Assembly: GCF_042477335.2 (NCBI RefSeq)
Contig: NC_091255.1
Location: forward strand, 13,556,501-13,620,500
Source: Ovis canadensis
Taxonomy: Eukaryota; Chordata; Mammalia; Artiodactyla; Bovidae
Direction of reading: 5' to 3'
DNA: 64,000 nucleotides
Position 1 is the stretch's first letter, and every line of letters starts with the position of its first letter. This document shows, piece after piece, positions 1-11,900 of the stretch. The notes beneath the pieces were generated by a model. That model searched no databases. It worked only from the letters and a program-made list of their open reading frames with translations, and had not been told where the DNA came from. The position numbers and the translations under genes are program-made.

Positions 1-91
1 TAGACTTCTTTTTTTTTTTTAATTGAAGTAAAATTTACATAACATAAAATTAATCATTTTAAAGATTGCAATTTAAATATGCGATTTAGGG
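1..91 (-). mobile_element. L1 remnant, 3'UTR-type sequence, antisense
   Basis: A T-rich run followed by aattgaagtaaaatttacataa resembles the antisense tail of old mammalian L1 elements. It is cut off by the CHR-2 SINE at 92 and by the window edge. Confidence 0.5.
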
Positions 92-205
92 AATTCCCTG
101 GAGATCCAGTGATTAGGACTCCGTGCTTTCACTGCTGAAGGCTCAGATTTGATTCCTGTCAGGGAACTAAGATCCTATAAGCCATGTGGCATAGCCAAAA
201 AATAA
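92..205 (+). mobile_element. CHR-2-type tRNA SINE
   Basis: The order gaattccctggagatccagt, gattcctgtcagggaactaa, gatcctataagccatgtggc and an A-rich tail is that of the cetartiodactyl CHR-2 SINE, degraded at several positions. Confidence 0.75.
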
Positions 206-288
206 AAGATGTCCAACTTAATGGCATTCACATTCACAGTCATTTCCTCTGTTTATTATCTTTAACTTTGTATTTTGCACTGGAGTAT

Positions 289-988
289 GGCTTAAAGCTC
301 GACATTCAGAAAACGAAGATCATGGCATCTGGTCCCATCACTTCATGGCAAATAGATGGGGAAACAGTGGAAACAGTGTCAGACTTTATTTTTCTGGGCT
401 CCAAAATCACTGCAGATGGTGATTGCAGCCATGAAATTAAAAGATGCTTACTCCTTGGAAGAAAAGTTATGACCAACCTAGATAGCATATTCAAAAGCGG
501 AGACATTACTTTGCCAACAAAGGTCCGTCTAGTCAAGCCTATGGTTTTTCCTGTGGTCATGTATGGATGTGAGAGTTGGACTGTGAAGAAAGCTGAGCGC
601 CGAAGAATTGATGCTTTTGAACTGTGGTGTTGGAGAAGACTCTTGAGAGTTCCTTGGACTGCAAGGAGATCCAACCAGTCCATTCTAAAGGAGATCAGCC
701 CTGGGTGTTCTTTGGAGGGAATGATGCTGAAGCTGAAGCTCCAGTACTTTGGCTACCTCATGTGACGAGTTGACTCATTGGAAAAGACTCTGATGCTGGG
801 AGGGATTGGGGGCAGGAGTAGAAGGGGACGACAGAGAATGAGATGGCTGGATGGCATCACGGACTCGATGGACGTGAGTCTGAGTCTACTCTGGGAGTTA
901 GTGATGGACAAGGAGGCCTGGCATGCTGCGATTCATGGGGTTGCAAAGAATCAGACACGACTGAGCGACTAAACTGAACTGAACTGAT
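289..988 (+). mobile_element. BovB LINE 3' end inserted in an antisense L1
   Basis: The sense strand encodes the C-terminal part of the BovB RTE reverse transcriptase polyprotein (LDIQKTKIMASGPITSWQI to [12 protein letters not shown]), interrupted by a stop near 764. It ends with the aactgaactgaactga tail. L1 sequence on both sides (about 215-288 and 989-1255) joins at gagtatgg and tggccaatt, showing that the BovB landed inside the L1. Confidence 0.88.
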
Positions 989-1830
989 GGCCAATTAATG
1001 TTGTAATAGCAAAGGAACTCAGGCATCCATAGACATGCATCCATTCTCCCCCAGACTCCCCTCCCATCCAGGCTGCCACATGACGTTAAGCAGAGTTCCC
1101 TGTGCTGATAGAGGAGGTCTTTGTTGGTTATCCATTTTAAATATAGGAGTATGTACCTGTCCCTCCCAAACTCCCTAACTATCCCTTCCCCCCAGTTTCC
1201 TCTATTTAGGTCCCAAACATTTCCACCATCCCAGAAGGAAACCCTCCACCCATTGCGTGGTTTCTCCCAATTCTTCTTTGCCCAGTCCCAGGCAGCCACT
1301 TCCCTGTTTTCCGTTCCTTTGGACTTTTTGGAGTATTTCATATAAATGGAATTATAGAATATGATCCTTTAACTTACTATAATGTTTTCAAGGTTCACCC
1401 ATGTCGTAGGATCTTTTAGAGCCCACATTCCATTGTGTGTGTATACTTTGAATATATTTTATGTATTTGTTAGTTGATGGACAGTTGACTTGTTCTGTCT
1501 TTTGGCTGTTGTGACTAGTGCTGCTGCAGACATCCGAGTGTAAGTCTTTGTTTGAATACCTGTGCCCTTTTGAGTATATAGCTAGGAGTAGCATGACTGG
1601 GTCATATGGAAACTCTTGGTTTAACTTTGTGAGGAACTGGTAAACTGTTTTCCCCAGTGGCTGCGCCACTGAGCATTCCCACCAGCAATGCAGAGGGTCG
1701 CAGTTTCTCCCCTTTTGGCCAACACTTGCTGTATTCAGTTTTTTTTTAGCCACTTTAGACGTGAAGTGGTATCTTCTACTTTTGATTTGCATTTCCCTAA
1801 TGACTGATGGTACCGAACATTTCTATGTAA
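989..1830 (-). mobile_element. L1 fragments, antisense
   Basis: From 989 to about 1255 the sequence is ruminant L1 3'UTR type. From about 1300 to 1830 an older L1M-type fragment carries the antisense of the ORF2 C-terminus, including the LHCWWECSVAQPLGKTVYQF motif on the minus strand. No intact frame remains. Confidence 0.7.
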
Positions 1831-4800
1831 CTTTTTAGAAGGTAAACCAGATCATGTTGCTGGAAACCCTCCATTGGCTTCCCTTTACACTGGGAATAAA
1901 ACCCAGCCTTCTTCCTGTGGCCATAAAACCTTTCCCCATCTCCTCCTGCCTTTCCTTCCATAGCACAGGTGCCCTCCTCGGTCTGGCCACCCTCCCGCTC
2001 CCGGACATGTAGAGTTCGTTCTTGCTGGGGAGCTGCTTCACCCTTGACTCTCGTGCTTCCTGCGTCTTCTAACGGCCAGCTGTTTCTCATCCTTCTAACT
2101 TAGCACATTACCTCGTCGGGGGGGCTTCCCTGGCCCCCAGTGTAAAGTCAGCCACTTCCCAGGGGTGCCCACATGTCGTCCCTCCAGCCTGCTGATTTTT
2201 CCTGCACGTTTGTGTAGCCGCCTTTGCCTGGTGGAGGGGATGCTCCACAGGCTCGCCTTGTTTACTACTCGGGTTCTGCTCCCAAGCAGTGCTGAGCCAT
2301 GCAATCACTCAGCAAAGATATCTTTAATACATCCATGGGTTTCCCCTCAATTTTATGTGGTTTAAAATTAAAATTTTTATCCTTGGTTTGAGTTAGAGAT
2401 TTTACCTCCATTTATCTTTTTCAGTTCTATAGCTGGCTGGCTGAAAGACTTTTATTAACAATTTATACCTTCTCCACTGATTACAAACACCTCTTTATCA
2501 CATTCTATATTTCAGAGCAAGGATGTCTTTCCAGAGGCTATTCTCCTGATTTGATCTCTTTGTCTAACCCTGTGTTGCTACCATAATATTTAAATTGCTC
2601 TGTTTTTGTGCTTTCTAGGGTTTATCGGTCAAACAGATGGCATGCTCCATTTGGGTAATTTAAAAAGAATTAAATTAAGATACTGTTTATTTAGCGAGAT
2701 AGCGCAGGGTTCAGAGAAACCACAGGAGCTAGCTTGTTACCCTGGGCTGTCAGCTGCTGTCTCTAGGTGTAAATAGGCAAGAGGGAACTTTTTCCAGAAC
2801 CAGTGGGAAGAATCGCACAGGCAGGCAGCCATGAGGGCAGTGGTGTCTGTGGCCGAAGGACCGGCGATGACAAGGAGCCTGGCCACATCCCCCTGCGCTC
2901 TCCTGTCTCCTCCCCAAGGGTCCCGTCCACTGAGCCAATCAGAAGCAAGATGGTAGGGGGCTGGTGCCTTGGGGCACTCAGCAGAGCAGCGTGTGGATGG
3001 AAGGCAAAAAGGTGTGCAGCCCACAGGAAAAGTCTCCACTCACAAATGTCTTGGCTCTTATACTTTACCAGCCATCACAGTCGTGTGTACAATCTGTTAC
3101 CGTTAAAAAGCAGCCTCTACTTGGAATCATTTCCTGGTTTGTCTGTTGGCACGTAAATTCTCGCAGCTGTTCTGTTTATTTGAAACGCGTTCCCTGCCTG
3201 TTTCCTTCTGTCTGAAATCCAACAATATACTTACTTGGAACCCCCTATCTGTTCTTCCAATCTATGCTGAAGAGTTAGATCTTGAAGACCTGCTAATTCT
3301 CAGAGCTCGTTTCTCTTTGTTAGAGTCTTAGGCAATAGAACTATTTTGGTGAAAGACATTTCCCAGCCACTCTGTTGCTGCAGGACTTCAAACTTCATAA
3401 GGGGCAGAGACTAGATTTCTTTTCGTTTGCCAAAATGGTGTGCTGAGATTCTGAGGGTGCATCCAGTCTAATGAGCGTTGTGATGAGTTAAAATATCTGT
3501 TCTGGTCACAGCAATGAAACGACATTGCATGTTCTAGTCTTGCATTAACTCTGAATCACCTTATTCTTGCCTGTGAGTGGCTGAGCTCCCAGTTTGGTTT
3601 TTGCCTTGACCTGGTAGGACAGTGAAAGAAGAGAATGTTTTAGTCTTCTGTAGAAGAAAGTGAGCCCAGATTTTAAAAGCACAACTAGAATAAGTCTTAC
3701 TCTAACTTATTAGAGAAGTTTAAAATCATATGAATCTGAAATTTGGTCCCGTGAGAATAACTGGTAAAAAGTCATTTGCTCTAGTGACTTACTGTCTTTC
3801 CCATTCAGAGGCTTGTAAGGTGTTGAGAGTGGAAGGCCCTTTCAATACCTTTGGGACCATCTCCCTTTCCTTTACAGAGGCTGCGTATTTAGGAAGGTGA
3901 TGATCTGTCCATGGCAGTGGCAGCAGCGACAGGGCTGGAGTACAGCCCTTGTCCTCCTGAGGCTTCATTCTATCCAGTGTAGCGCTCCCTTCTCACTGTG
4001 AACCTGGACTGACTTGCTGACCCAGGTGGCCAGCATCGCCTTGGGTCCTCTCGCTGTCTGGGTGGGAGGGCCTGGAGAGCGGAGATGTGTGATGGCAGGA
4101 GGGCTGGACATACTGTTCCCAGAGAAGGCTTGCAAGCAAATGCCTTTCTGCCCGCTATTACTTTCTCAAAGGATATGTTCAGATACTTCACTTTTTTTAA
4201 TGGAGTTGCCCTGTGTTGGTAGATGTGGGGCAGTTGCATTTGGAGTTGAAAAGTGTGACAGAATCTTCTTCCTAAACTCCCAAGTGCTGTGTGGAAGAGT
4301 GGGAGCCATCTGGACGTCAGAAGAGGCAGCTCTAGGTGAGCTCCTTTTTGTTTCACTCCCAAGACTTTTGAGATGATTGTTACATCCCCTTTGGCTTAGC
4401 AGCCTGCCTTTGCTTTGATATGGCCCGAAGTGAGGCAATCCCAGGGCCCCCGTGACGGGCTCTTGCGACAGCAGCTGTGCCTCTGTGTTTGGACTCCCTC
4501 CCCCTGGTTCCCCACATCCAGAGCTCTGGGAGAGCCTGCTGGGGGTGAGGCTTCTGACCCGTCCTTTTGGTTCATGGTGCTTGATCTGCACCGTTTCCAG
4601 GTGGCTTGACTTTTTTCCGAGACAGACATCAGTTGCAAAGATCAGAGCGGGCCGGCTTTTGAAGAAGTTTTTCAGATTCTGCTTTGCAAACCTGCTGAGA
4701 AATGTGGTGTTCCTTTCATGTCTCCATTCCATCTGTCTCTTGAGAGGGCAAAGGGATGGTCTTCCCATGACGAGGGGCTATTGATGTTGGCTGCAAATTC

Positions 4801-5128
4801 ATTTCAAATCAGTTTCTACATTTTTGTCACAGGCATCTAACAGCCATTGTATTTCCTTGATCATGACATTGTTCTAGCAAGGCTGCCAGAGAGCAAGAAG
4901 ACGAACTGTTCTGCATGCTAATGCAGAAAGAGGAAAAGTTCTCATTCCTCATGGCGTTGCAGCAAAAGCTGTTCTTAGTTTTTTCCTTTGTTTAATACCG
5001 GGTGCTGGGTAGTGGCACAGGTATTACAGGAACGTATTAGTTAGCTAGTTAAGCTGCTAGTGATACCTCCTTGGGTATTCATGATACATTCATTGACTGC
5101 CCTGTATTGCAGACAGAGTGGTGGTGTA
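1831..5128. other. TOM1L1 intron, mostly unassigned sequence
   Basis: About 1850-2340 resembles an old, diverged L2-like repeat. The rest contains short spurious frames only. I see no exon with family-like residues, no RNA gene and no recent repeat. Confidence 0.5.
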
Positions 5129-5446
5129 TTTTTTTTTTTAATTTGTAATTGTTTATTTATTGTTGGCTGAGCTGGGTCTTCGTTGCTTTGAAGCAGCTCA
5201 GCTGGCTGAGTTGGGTGTCTTGCTGCAGCAGTGGGGGGTGTTCCTCTTCCTCCCAGCGCACGCACTTCTCATGGAGGTGCCTTCTCCTGCTGTGGGCCGC
5301 AGGCTCTGGGTGTGTGGGCTTCGGTAGTCGTGGCACACGGGCTTAGAGGCTCCGTGGCACGTGGGACCTTTGTGGACAAGGGATCGCACCCATGTACCCT
5401 GTGTTGGCAGGCAGATTCTTATCCACTGTGCCACCAGGGAAGTCCC
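5129..5446 (-). mobile_element. CHR-2-type SINE, long form, antisense
   Basis: A T-rich head, central gggcttcggtagtcgtggca and terminal gccaccagggaagtccc match a full-length antisense CHR-2/SINE2-type element. The tRNA-derived promoter end lies at 5446. Confidence 0.78.
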
Positions 5447-6375
5447 GCAGCGGGGTTTCAGCCACACCATTTTCTGTCCTTACAGCAACCCTGCATGATG
5501 GTTGTTAGCCTTGCTTTATAGATGAGAAAGTAAACTGAGGCTAAATGTTAACCAGACCCTGCCCCGTATCAGGTATGCAGACGGGAGAGGCCTTAGGTCC
5601 GCCGAGTCTAGTCTTTTTGTTTGCTCTTTCCCACGGGACCATGTGTGAGTCACGCTCAGCCGCCACCTGACTCTGTTCCATGAGGATATGGCCGCAGCCG
5701 TGTGTTTACATGTTGTCCGCGGTTGCCTGCACCAGGGCCGAGTTGGGTAGTTGCCACACAGACCATGTGGTCAACAAAGCAAGCGCTATTTGGTATCTGA
5801 ACCTTTAAGAAAAAGTTCGTCAACTGCTGCTGCCAGTTACCACATCACTGGGAATGTGGCCAGTTTTTTAGTTGTACAATATGAGTATGAAAACCCAGTC
5901 TGATATCTCTCTGTTTCACTTTTTTTTTTTCCCTTTCCCTTTTCTCCTGTCTTAACATTTTTGTTAAGATTCTGTGGAGATGGGATAGCCTTTACCTCTG
6001 AGTCTAAATGCCAGCTAGTAGTGGCTTGATTTATTTAGAGATATCCTGTTGGAAATCTTGTGATAGACTGTTTGAGATGCTAAATGGTTTTGTAAAGTGT
6101 AAGCTTTTCAGCAGGTCGGTTTTTCAGGAGGGGAAAGATTGGATAATGTAATAAATAGTGCTACCATTCAGCCAGCTCTGCTGCTTTCATTTTGAAAGGG
6201 GAATGTCCCTGTGTTTTTGCCTGATGCTGATGTACTGTTGGCCTTCTGTGGTGGTTCAGACAGCAATGTACTATGACGTGGACAAATTCTGGCCACGGTG
6301 GACTTTAAGGAATATTAGTATCAGTCTTATGCTCCTCAGGCTCATTGAGGGTTTGCCTAAGAGAAATGAAGTTGA

Positions 6376-6600
6376 AAGATGTGTGTGCTCAGTTCCTCAT
6401 TCCCATCTGACTCTCTGTGACCCCACGGCCTGTAGCCTACCAGACTCCTCTGTCCATGGGATTTTCCAGACAAGAATACTGAGTGGAGTGCCATTTCATT
6501 CTCCAGGGGATCTTCCCAACCCAGGGATCAAACCCGTGTCTCCTGCATCTCCTTTATTGACAGGCAGATTCTTTACCACTGAGCCACCTGTGAAGCCCCC
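6376..6600 (-). mobile_element. Bov-tA SINE, antisense
   Basis: The element shows the antisense Bov-tA order: ctcagt/ctctgtgaccccac, ctctgtccatgggattttcc, aagaatact, ggatcttcccaacccaggga and gagccacctgtgaagcc. It lies in a TOM1L1 intron. Confidence 0.88.
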
Positions 6601-6949
6601 AGTTTTAAGATAGCAGTTTTCAAATATCTGTGTACATGAGAAACACTAAGATGCTTATTAAAAAATGTGAATTCCCAAACTCTCAGTCTCGGCAGTTCTG
6701 AATCAGTAAGTCTGCTTGTAGGTGCTTCTGGTGCTTCTGAGAAAAAGCTGGTTTGGGGAGTGGAATCTTATATAATAGTGATTCCAGGCCATCTAAATAA
6801 AGATGGGATTGATGACTAGTTTTTTAATCCAGGTTCAGTTTACCTTAGAATGTAATGTTGTAACTATAAACTTTACATCTTTAAGTAAAACATAACAGGA
6901 AAATTATACACTGTAAATGCATTTTAACTACTTCTTTCTTCCATTACCA

Positions 6950-7205
6950 CAAATAACAACAGCACTTTATGTTTTATGCTGTGCTTTACAGTTATAGAGT
7001 TCCTCATTATACACATCTCATTTGATTTTTATGTCACCCCTTGAGGTAGATGTGTATGGCAAGTAGTGTATTTTTTACTTATCAAGTAAGTAAACTGAGA
7101 TTTAGAAAGCAAGTGATTATTTTTCCTGCCATAGCATAGTTAACAAGCCACAAACCTAGAATTCCTATACACCAGTTCTAATTTCTAGTCCAGTGTTATA
7201 GCACT
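6950..7205 (+). mobile_element. MIR-like ancient SINE
   Basis: The run from gctttacagttatagagttc through atgtcaccccttgaggtaga to aagtaaactgagatttagaa follows the MIR core order with heavy divergence. Confidence 0.55.
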
Positions 7206-7361
7206 GTATAATACATTATTGTCTTTATGATCCCTATTTGATTTTTAGAGGAAAACACTGTTCTGATGTCCTTCTGACAGAGAAAGGATGAGCTGTCCAT
7301 AGCTAAATACTTTGGTAATCTCCCATAGGTGACTCACGTGGAAGTGGTCACAGTAGTATGA

Positions 7362-7571
7362 AAGGGAAAGGGATAGGGCTAATCGCTCAGTCATGTCCAG
7401 CTCCTTGCAACCTCGTGGACTGTAGCTTCTCTGTACATGGCATCCTCCAGATAAGAATACTGGAGTGGGTAGCCATTCCCTTCTCCCGAGGATCTTCCTG
7501 ACCCAGGGATTGAACCTGGGTCTCCTGTATTGCAGGCAGATTCTTTACTGTCTGAGCCACCAGAGAAGCCT
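7362..7571 (-). mobile_element. Bov-tA SINE just upstream of a TOM1L1 exon
   Basis: This is a full antisense Bov-tA (cgctcagtcatgtccagctc to gagccaccagagaagcc). It ends 75 bases before the exon at 7647, leaving room for one branch site and pyrimidine tract. Confidence 0.88.
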
Positions 7572-7646
7572 TGGTTGCAGTCGTTCAGAAGGGCAAATGA
7601 GTTGGTTTTTAGCATGAAAGAAGAAATCTCTCTCCTTCTTTGACAG

Positions 7647-7780
7647 AAACTGTATAAGACGGGTCGGGAGATGCAGGAGAGGATCATGGACCTGCTTGTG
7701 GTGGTGGAGAATGAAGATGTCACTGCTGAGCTGATTCAAGTGAACGAGGACTTGAATAATGCCATCCTTGGGTGTGAGAG
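7647..7780 (+). CDS. TOM1L1: TOM1L1 exon, GAT-domain helices
   Basis: This 134-base exon is read in phase 0 and ends two bases into a codon. It encodes 44 residues, from KLYKTGREMQERI to NEDLNNAILGCE, which form the three-helix GAT bundle that binds ubiquitin and partners such as TOLLIP. The acceptor follows a pyrimidine tract ending ttgacag and the donor is gtgagc. An antisense Bov-tA SINE ends 75 bases before the exon, unusually close for an insertion. Confidence 0.95.
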
Positions 7781-8942
7781 GTGAGCAGTGGGCACCCTCT
7801 CTGACCGTCCTCCAGGGCTCAGCATTCTCAGAGTGCCTGGCGGTGGGCTCTCAGAAAGATAGAGAACATGTTTGGACACAGGTGCTTGCCTTTCAGGGCA
7901 GGGAGTTCTGGTCCTGCTCTTCCAGGAGTGTGTGATACGGCTTGCAGGAATGAGCGGGACCTGGGCAGTGCGAGAGGCATTTGTGGGCAGTGCCACGCTG
8001 ACCTGTGAACAGAGCCTGGATCTGAATCACCAGACGTCTGCACTGCGCACGTCATTGGCTCTCAAACAGGCCAGTGGTACAAGCTGACCGTTGTCGTGAA
8101 AGTGAGGTTTGCCCTAAGTTTGAGGTGGAGAATCACATGGAAATGGTAGCGAGAAGAGGAGATAGTCTAGACAAAGTCAGAGCAGGGAGGGTCATCTGTA
8201 TATGAACATGAACTTTAAAAAACAATTCTATTCAGAAAAGAATGACAGCAAAAATTTTAAATACAGTCTTCCCTCCATATCAGTAGGGGATTGATTCCAG
8301 GAACCTCTGCCCCTAGCAACACCAAAATCTACAGATTCTCTAGTCCTTTATGTAAAATGGTGTAGTTTTTAAAGGTAACCAATGCATAGGTTACATGTAC
8401 ACTTTAATGTACATCCTCCTGTACACTTTAAATCATCTCTGGATTACCTATAATACCTAATAAATGTAAATGCTATGTAAATAGTTGTAAATACAATGTA
8501 AATGCTATGTAAGTAGTTGCTGGTGCGTGGCAAATTCAAGTTTCATTTTTAGAACTTTCTGGGATTTGTTTTTTTTTCTTTTTCAAATATTTTCAGTTTG
8601 AGGTTGGTTGAATCCTTGGATGTGGAATCCACAGATAAAGAACCTGTGGATACAGGTTTCTAACATTTTAGTTTTTTTGTAAACTTGTTTTATAGTCATG
8701 ATTATATAAAGAACATATCCTTTTGTTTCTGCCTTGATTTCTTCACTGTATTTGTGTACCCTATGTTCTTAAATGCTTTGGCTAAACCATTATTTTTAAT
8801 AGTTCCTTAATAGTCCATTCTTCTCTCATAGTTCACTTGTTAGGTGTTTAAGTTGTTTCCAAGTCATTTATGTATTCATCAAAGTAACAATGTTATAATC
8901 TATTATAATCTGTAGTCAAGCCTATAGTCAGGAAAACACCTT

Positions 8943-8980
<38 letters not shown>

Positions 8981-11900
8981 CACACACACACACTTGGAAA
9001 GTGGGATAGATGAACTGATTAGAGGTCTGTTTGCTGAGAATAACAGCCAGACCTGGCGCACGTCAGAAGGCAGGGAAGCTTCTGTGCGGAAGTCCCGTCT
9101 GAGCTGAGGATGGTGGGCGGGGGGGCGCTGGCAGCATCAGGAGCAGGCCAGGGCACAGCGGGCCTGGGGCAGGGGGGCTCCAGGACCCGTCCCCAGGGAG
9201 GGGCAGGCAGGGCAGCTGCTTTGACTGAGGTGGCTTTCTCCTCAGTCTTCGTGTAAAGTGCTGAATACAAACAGCTTCAGGCAAGTCTCCTGGGCTCTTC
9301 CCAAACCTGTCCCTAGGCCTTCCTGGGCCTCTAAAGATCCCCAAACTGCTCCTAGATCTTTGTTTGGAATAGGGACTGTACTGGCATTTGGGTAGGACAG
9401 TTTTCCCTTATGTGGCCCCTATTCACTGAATTCCAGAGGTTTTCCTCAAAGTGACATTTCAAGACGCCCTTAGGGGAACCGTTTTTGCTGAGCCTTTCTG
9501 GAGTTAGTAGCCCTGTCTCCCACCAGCTGATGGAGAAGGAGACTGGTGTGACCAAGGGAAAGAGGTAAACAGGCCCGGCTTCAAACTCTGCTGTCCATTC
9601 TGGACAGATTGCTTGGCTTTTTATGACTTGGGTTTTCCCCTGTTTATTAAAGGGAATACTGCTGCCTGTTTGGAAAGGGCTTGTTTACTTTGTTTTTGAG
9701 AATTAAATGTGATAATGTAGGTGAAAGCACCTAGCCGGTGCTAGCTCGTTAATTTGTTCATTTCTTGTCCTCCTCCTCTTCTTGTCCCACTGAGTCTTCT
9801 GAATTATGGTCTGGACTTTCCCCCGCTGATCAGTAATGAACCAAGAAAATCAGAGAAGTGGACGCACAGCTGTGGAACAGGCTTCCCCTGAGTCTCACCG
9901 TGAGAGCCAGCAGCCGTTCTGCGCAGACGTGGTGGGGCGCCCAGGGGCAGACGTGAGCCCTGCGGCCCAACTCTCTTCCCCTCAGCAGCCTCTCAGGGTC
10001 CTCACCCTTCATTTGCTTTGTTGTAAATCTTTCTAAGTCGGAAGATGTCTGAGGAAAACCATACGGTTTTCAGTTGGGTGCCGACTCCTGGTTTTCATTT
10101 TGAAGAGTTCTTTTATTGCAAACCATAGGACCACTTACGAAAAGCTTCCTCTGAGGAGGAATGTGTGTTTATTTGGTCTTGATGTTAGGAGAGTGGGTTA
10201 CTTCTGTGAACAGCTTTTTCTGATTGACTTTTGGACCAGGGCTTTGTTTCTTCTTGGAGGCTTTAGAGGAGCATCGTTTCCCTGCAGCATGCAGTTGATG
10301 CCATCTTCCCTGGCTCCTGAGCTCTTTGCTCCGTTTTCAAAGCTGGCATTGTCTGGCTGGGTCCTTCTCGCGTTTTATCCCTTCTGCTTCCTTCTTCTGT
10401 CTCCCTGTCCACATTTAAGGGCCTTCCTGATTACACTGGGCTTACAGTCCAGGACAGTCTCCCTAGCAACCTTCAGGCCATGTGCCCCCTAACCTGACAT
10501 ACTCACTGTTCCATTGATTTACTATGTGGATGTCTTGGTGGGGGGATGACTCTGCTTACCAACGTCTGCGCTCTGTTCCTTAAAGATTCACATCCATCCC
10601 ACAGGCAAAATACACTCATTCTGTTCCAGAATCTCCAAAGGTTTCCACTCGTTACATCCAGGGAATAGTTGTGCAAATAAGGAAACAGAAATTTGTTACT
10701 CAAGGCTTGATTTGTGAGGTTTGGTCATACCTTGCACATAACTTGGTAGCACGTAAGAAGCCAGTGCCATTAGTAAATGGAATAAAAGCCTGTGTGTTAG
10801 AATAGGGAAAATCCTTAAGTCTAAGCCATATTCTAACTTAGTGTAAGCTTTTAGCCTTCAAAGTGTTTAGGTTCATGGAATTGATGTGTCATAATAGTAA
10901 TGCTGTGTGTTTCTAAGGCAGCTGTTAGTTTGCAAAGCATATCCACATTCATCCACCTGTATTACCTATCTTCCCGTATCTTGCTGTTTAAAATAGCTTT
11001 CTGAGGAAATGGCTCAAACATTACTATTCTCTGTGAGTAGCTGGACAACTGAGGGCCATATGTATGGTCTTAAAACTCTTATTGATTTGTTTCACTGCTC
11101 CTTCTTTACCCACAGTAAAGTAGGAACAGTGTAAAATTAAAACAAAGTTGTAAAAGGTCAATATTTTTGGGTGCCAAGCATCTTATAAAAATGAAGATTA
11201 AACAATGAAAATATGTTAACTGTATGTGAATTTTATGTAGAATGGTAACTTTTGATAATTTTGGCAAAATTGGAAGCATATTTGGGAATAAGGAGAATAT
11301 TTAAGTATGTGATATATTCACGGGCTTCCCTGGTGGCTCAGAAGGTAAAGCATCTGCCTGCAATGCAGGAGACCCAGGTTCGATCCCTGGGTCAGGAAGA
11401 TCCCCTGGAGAAGGAAATGGCAACCCACTCTGGTACTTTTGCCTGGAAAATCCGATGGATGGAGAGGCCTGTAGGCTACAGTCTAAGGTAGGCTACAGTC
11501 TATGGGGTCACAAAGAGTTGGACACGATTGAGTAACTTCACTCTCACTTTCTGATATTTTCATAAGGTAAAGTATACAACAACTAAACATTGTATTTCTG
11601 AATAACTAGAAAAATGATGTCAACATAATGGAATTATGATACTGAATTATATAAATATAATTTCAACAAAGTTTAAAATAGATTAACGTACAGAAAAAAA
11701 ATAGTACAAGGAAATACATAATGTTAATAAAGACCATAAAACTTGGTGATTGAATTATTAATGTTTATAATATTTGTCCATTTTCTCATAGAACTGGGGA
11801 AAAGTTATTAAAGTACTTTATTGGGAATTGATTATGAATGAAGTTGATTATTGGTGAATATTTGCATATTAATAATTTGTTAAATATTACAGCATTTTCA

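Noticed and set aside
10100-10492. A 130-codon open frame in a TOM1L1 intron
   Set aside because: It has no recognisable domain, no repeat origin and no splice signals that fit TOM1L1. The hydrophobic, Leu/Phe-rich residues reflect pyrimidine-rich DNA.
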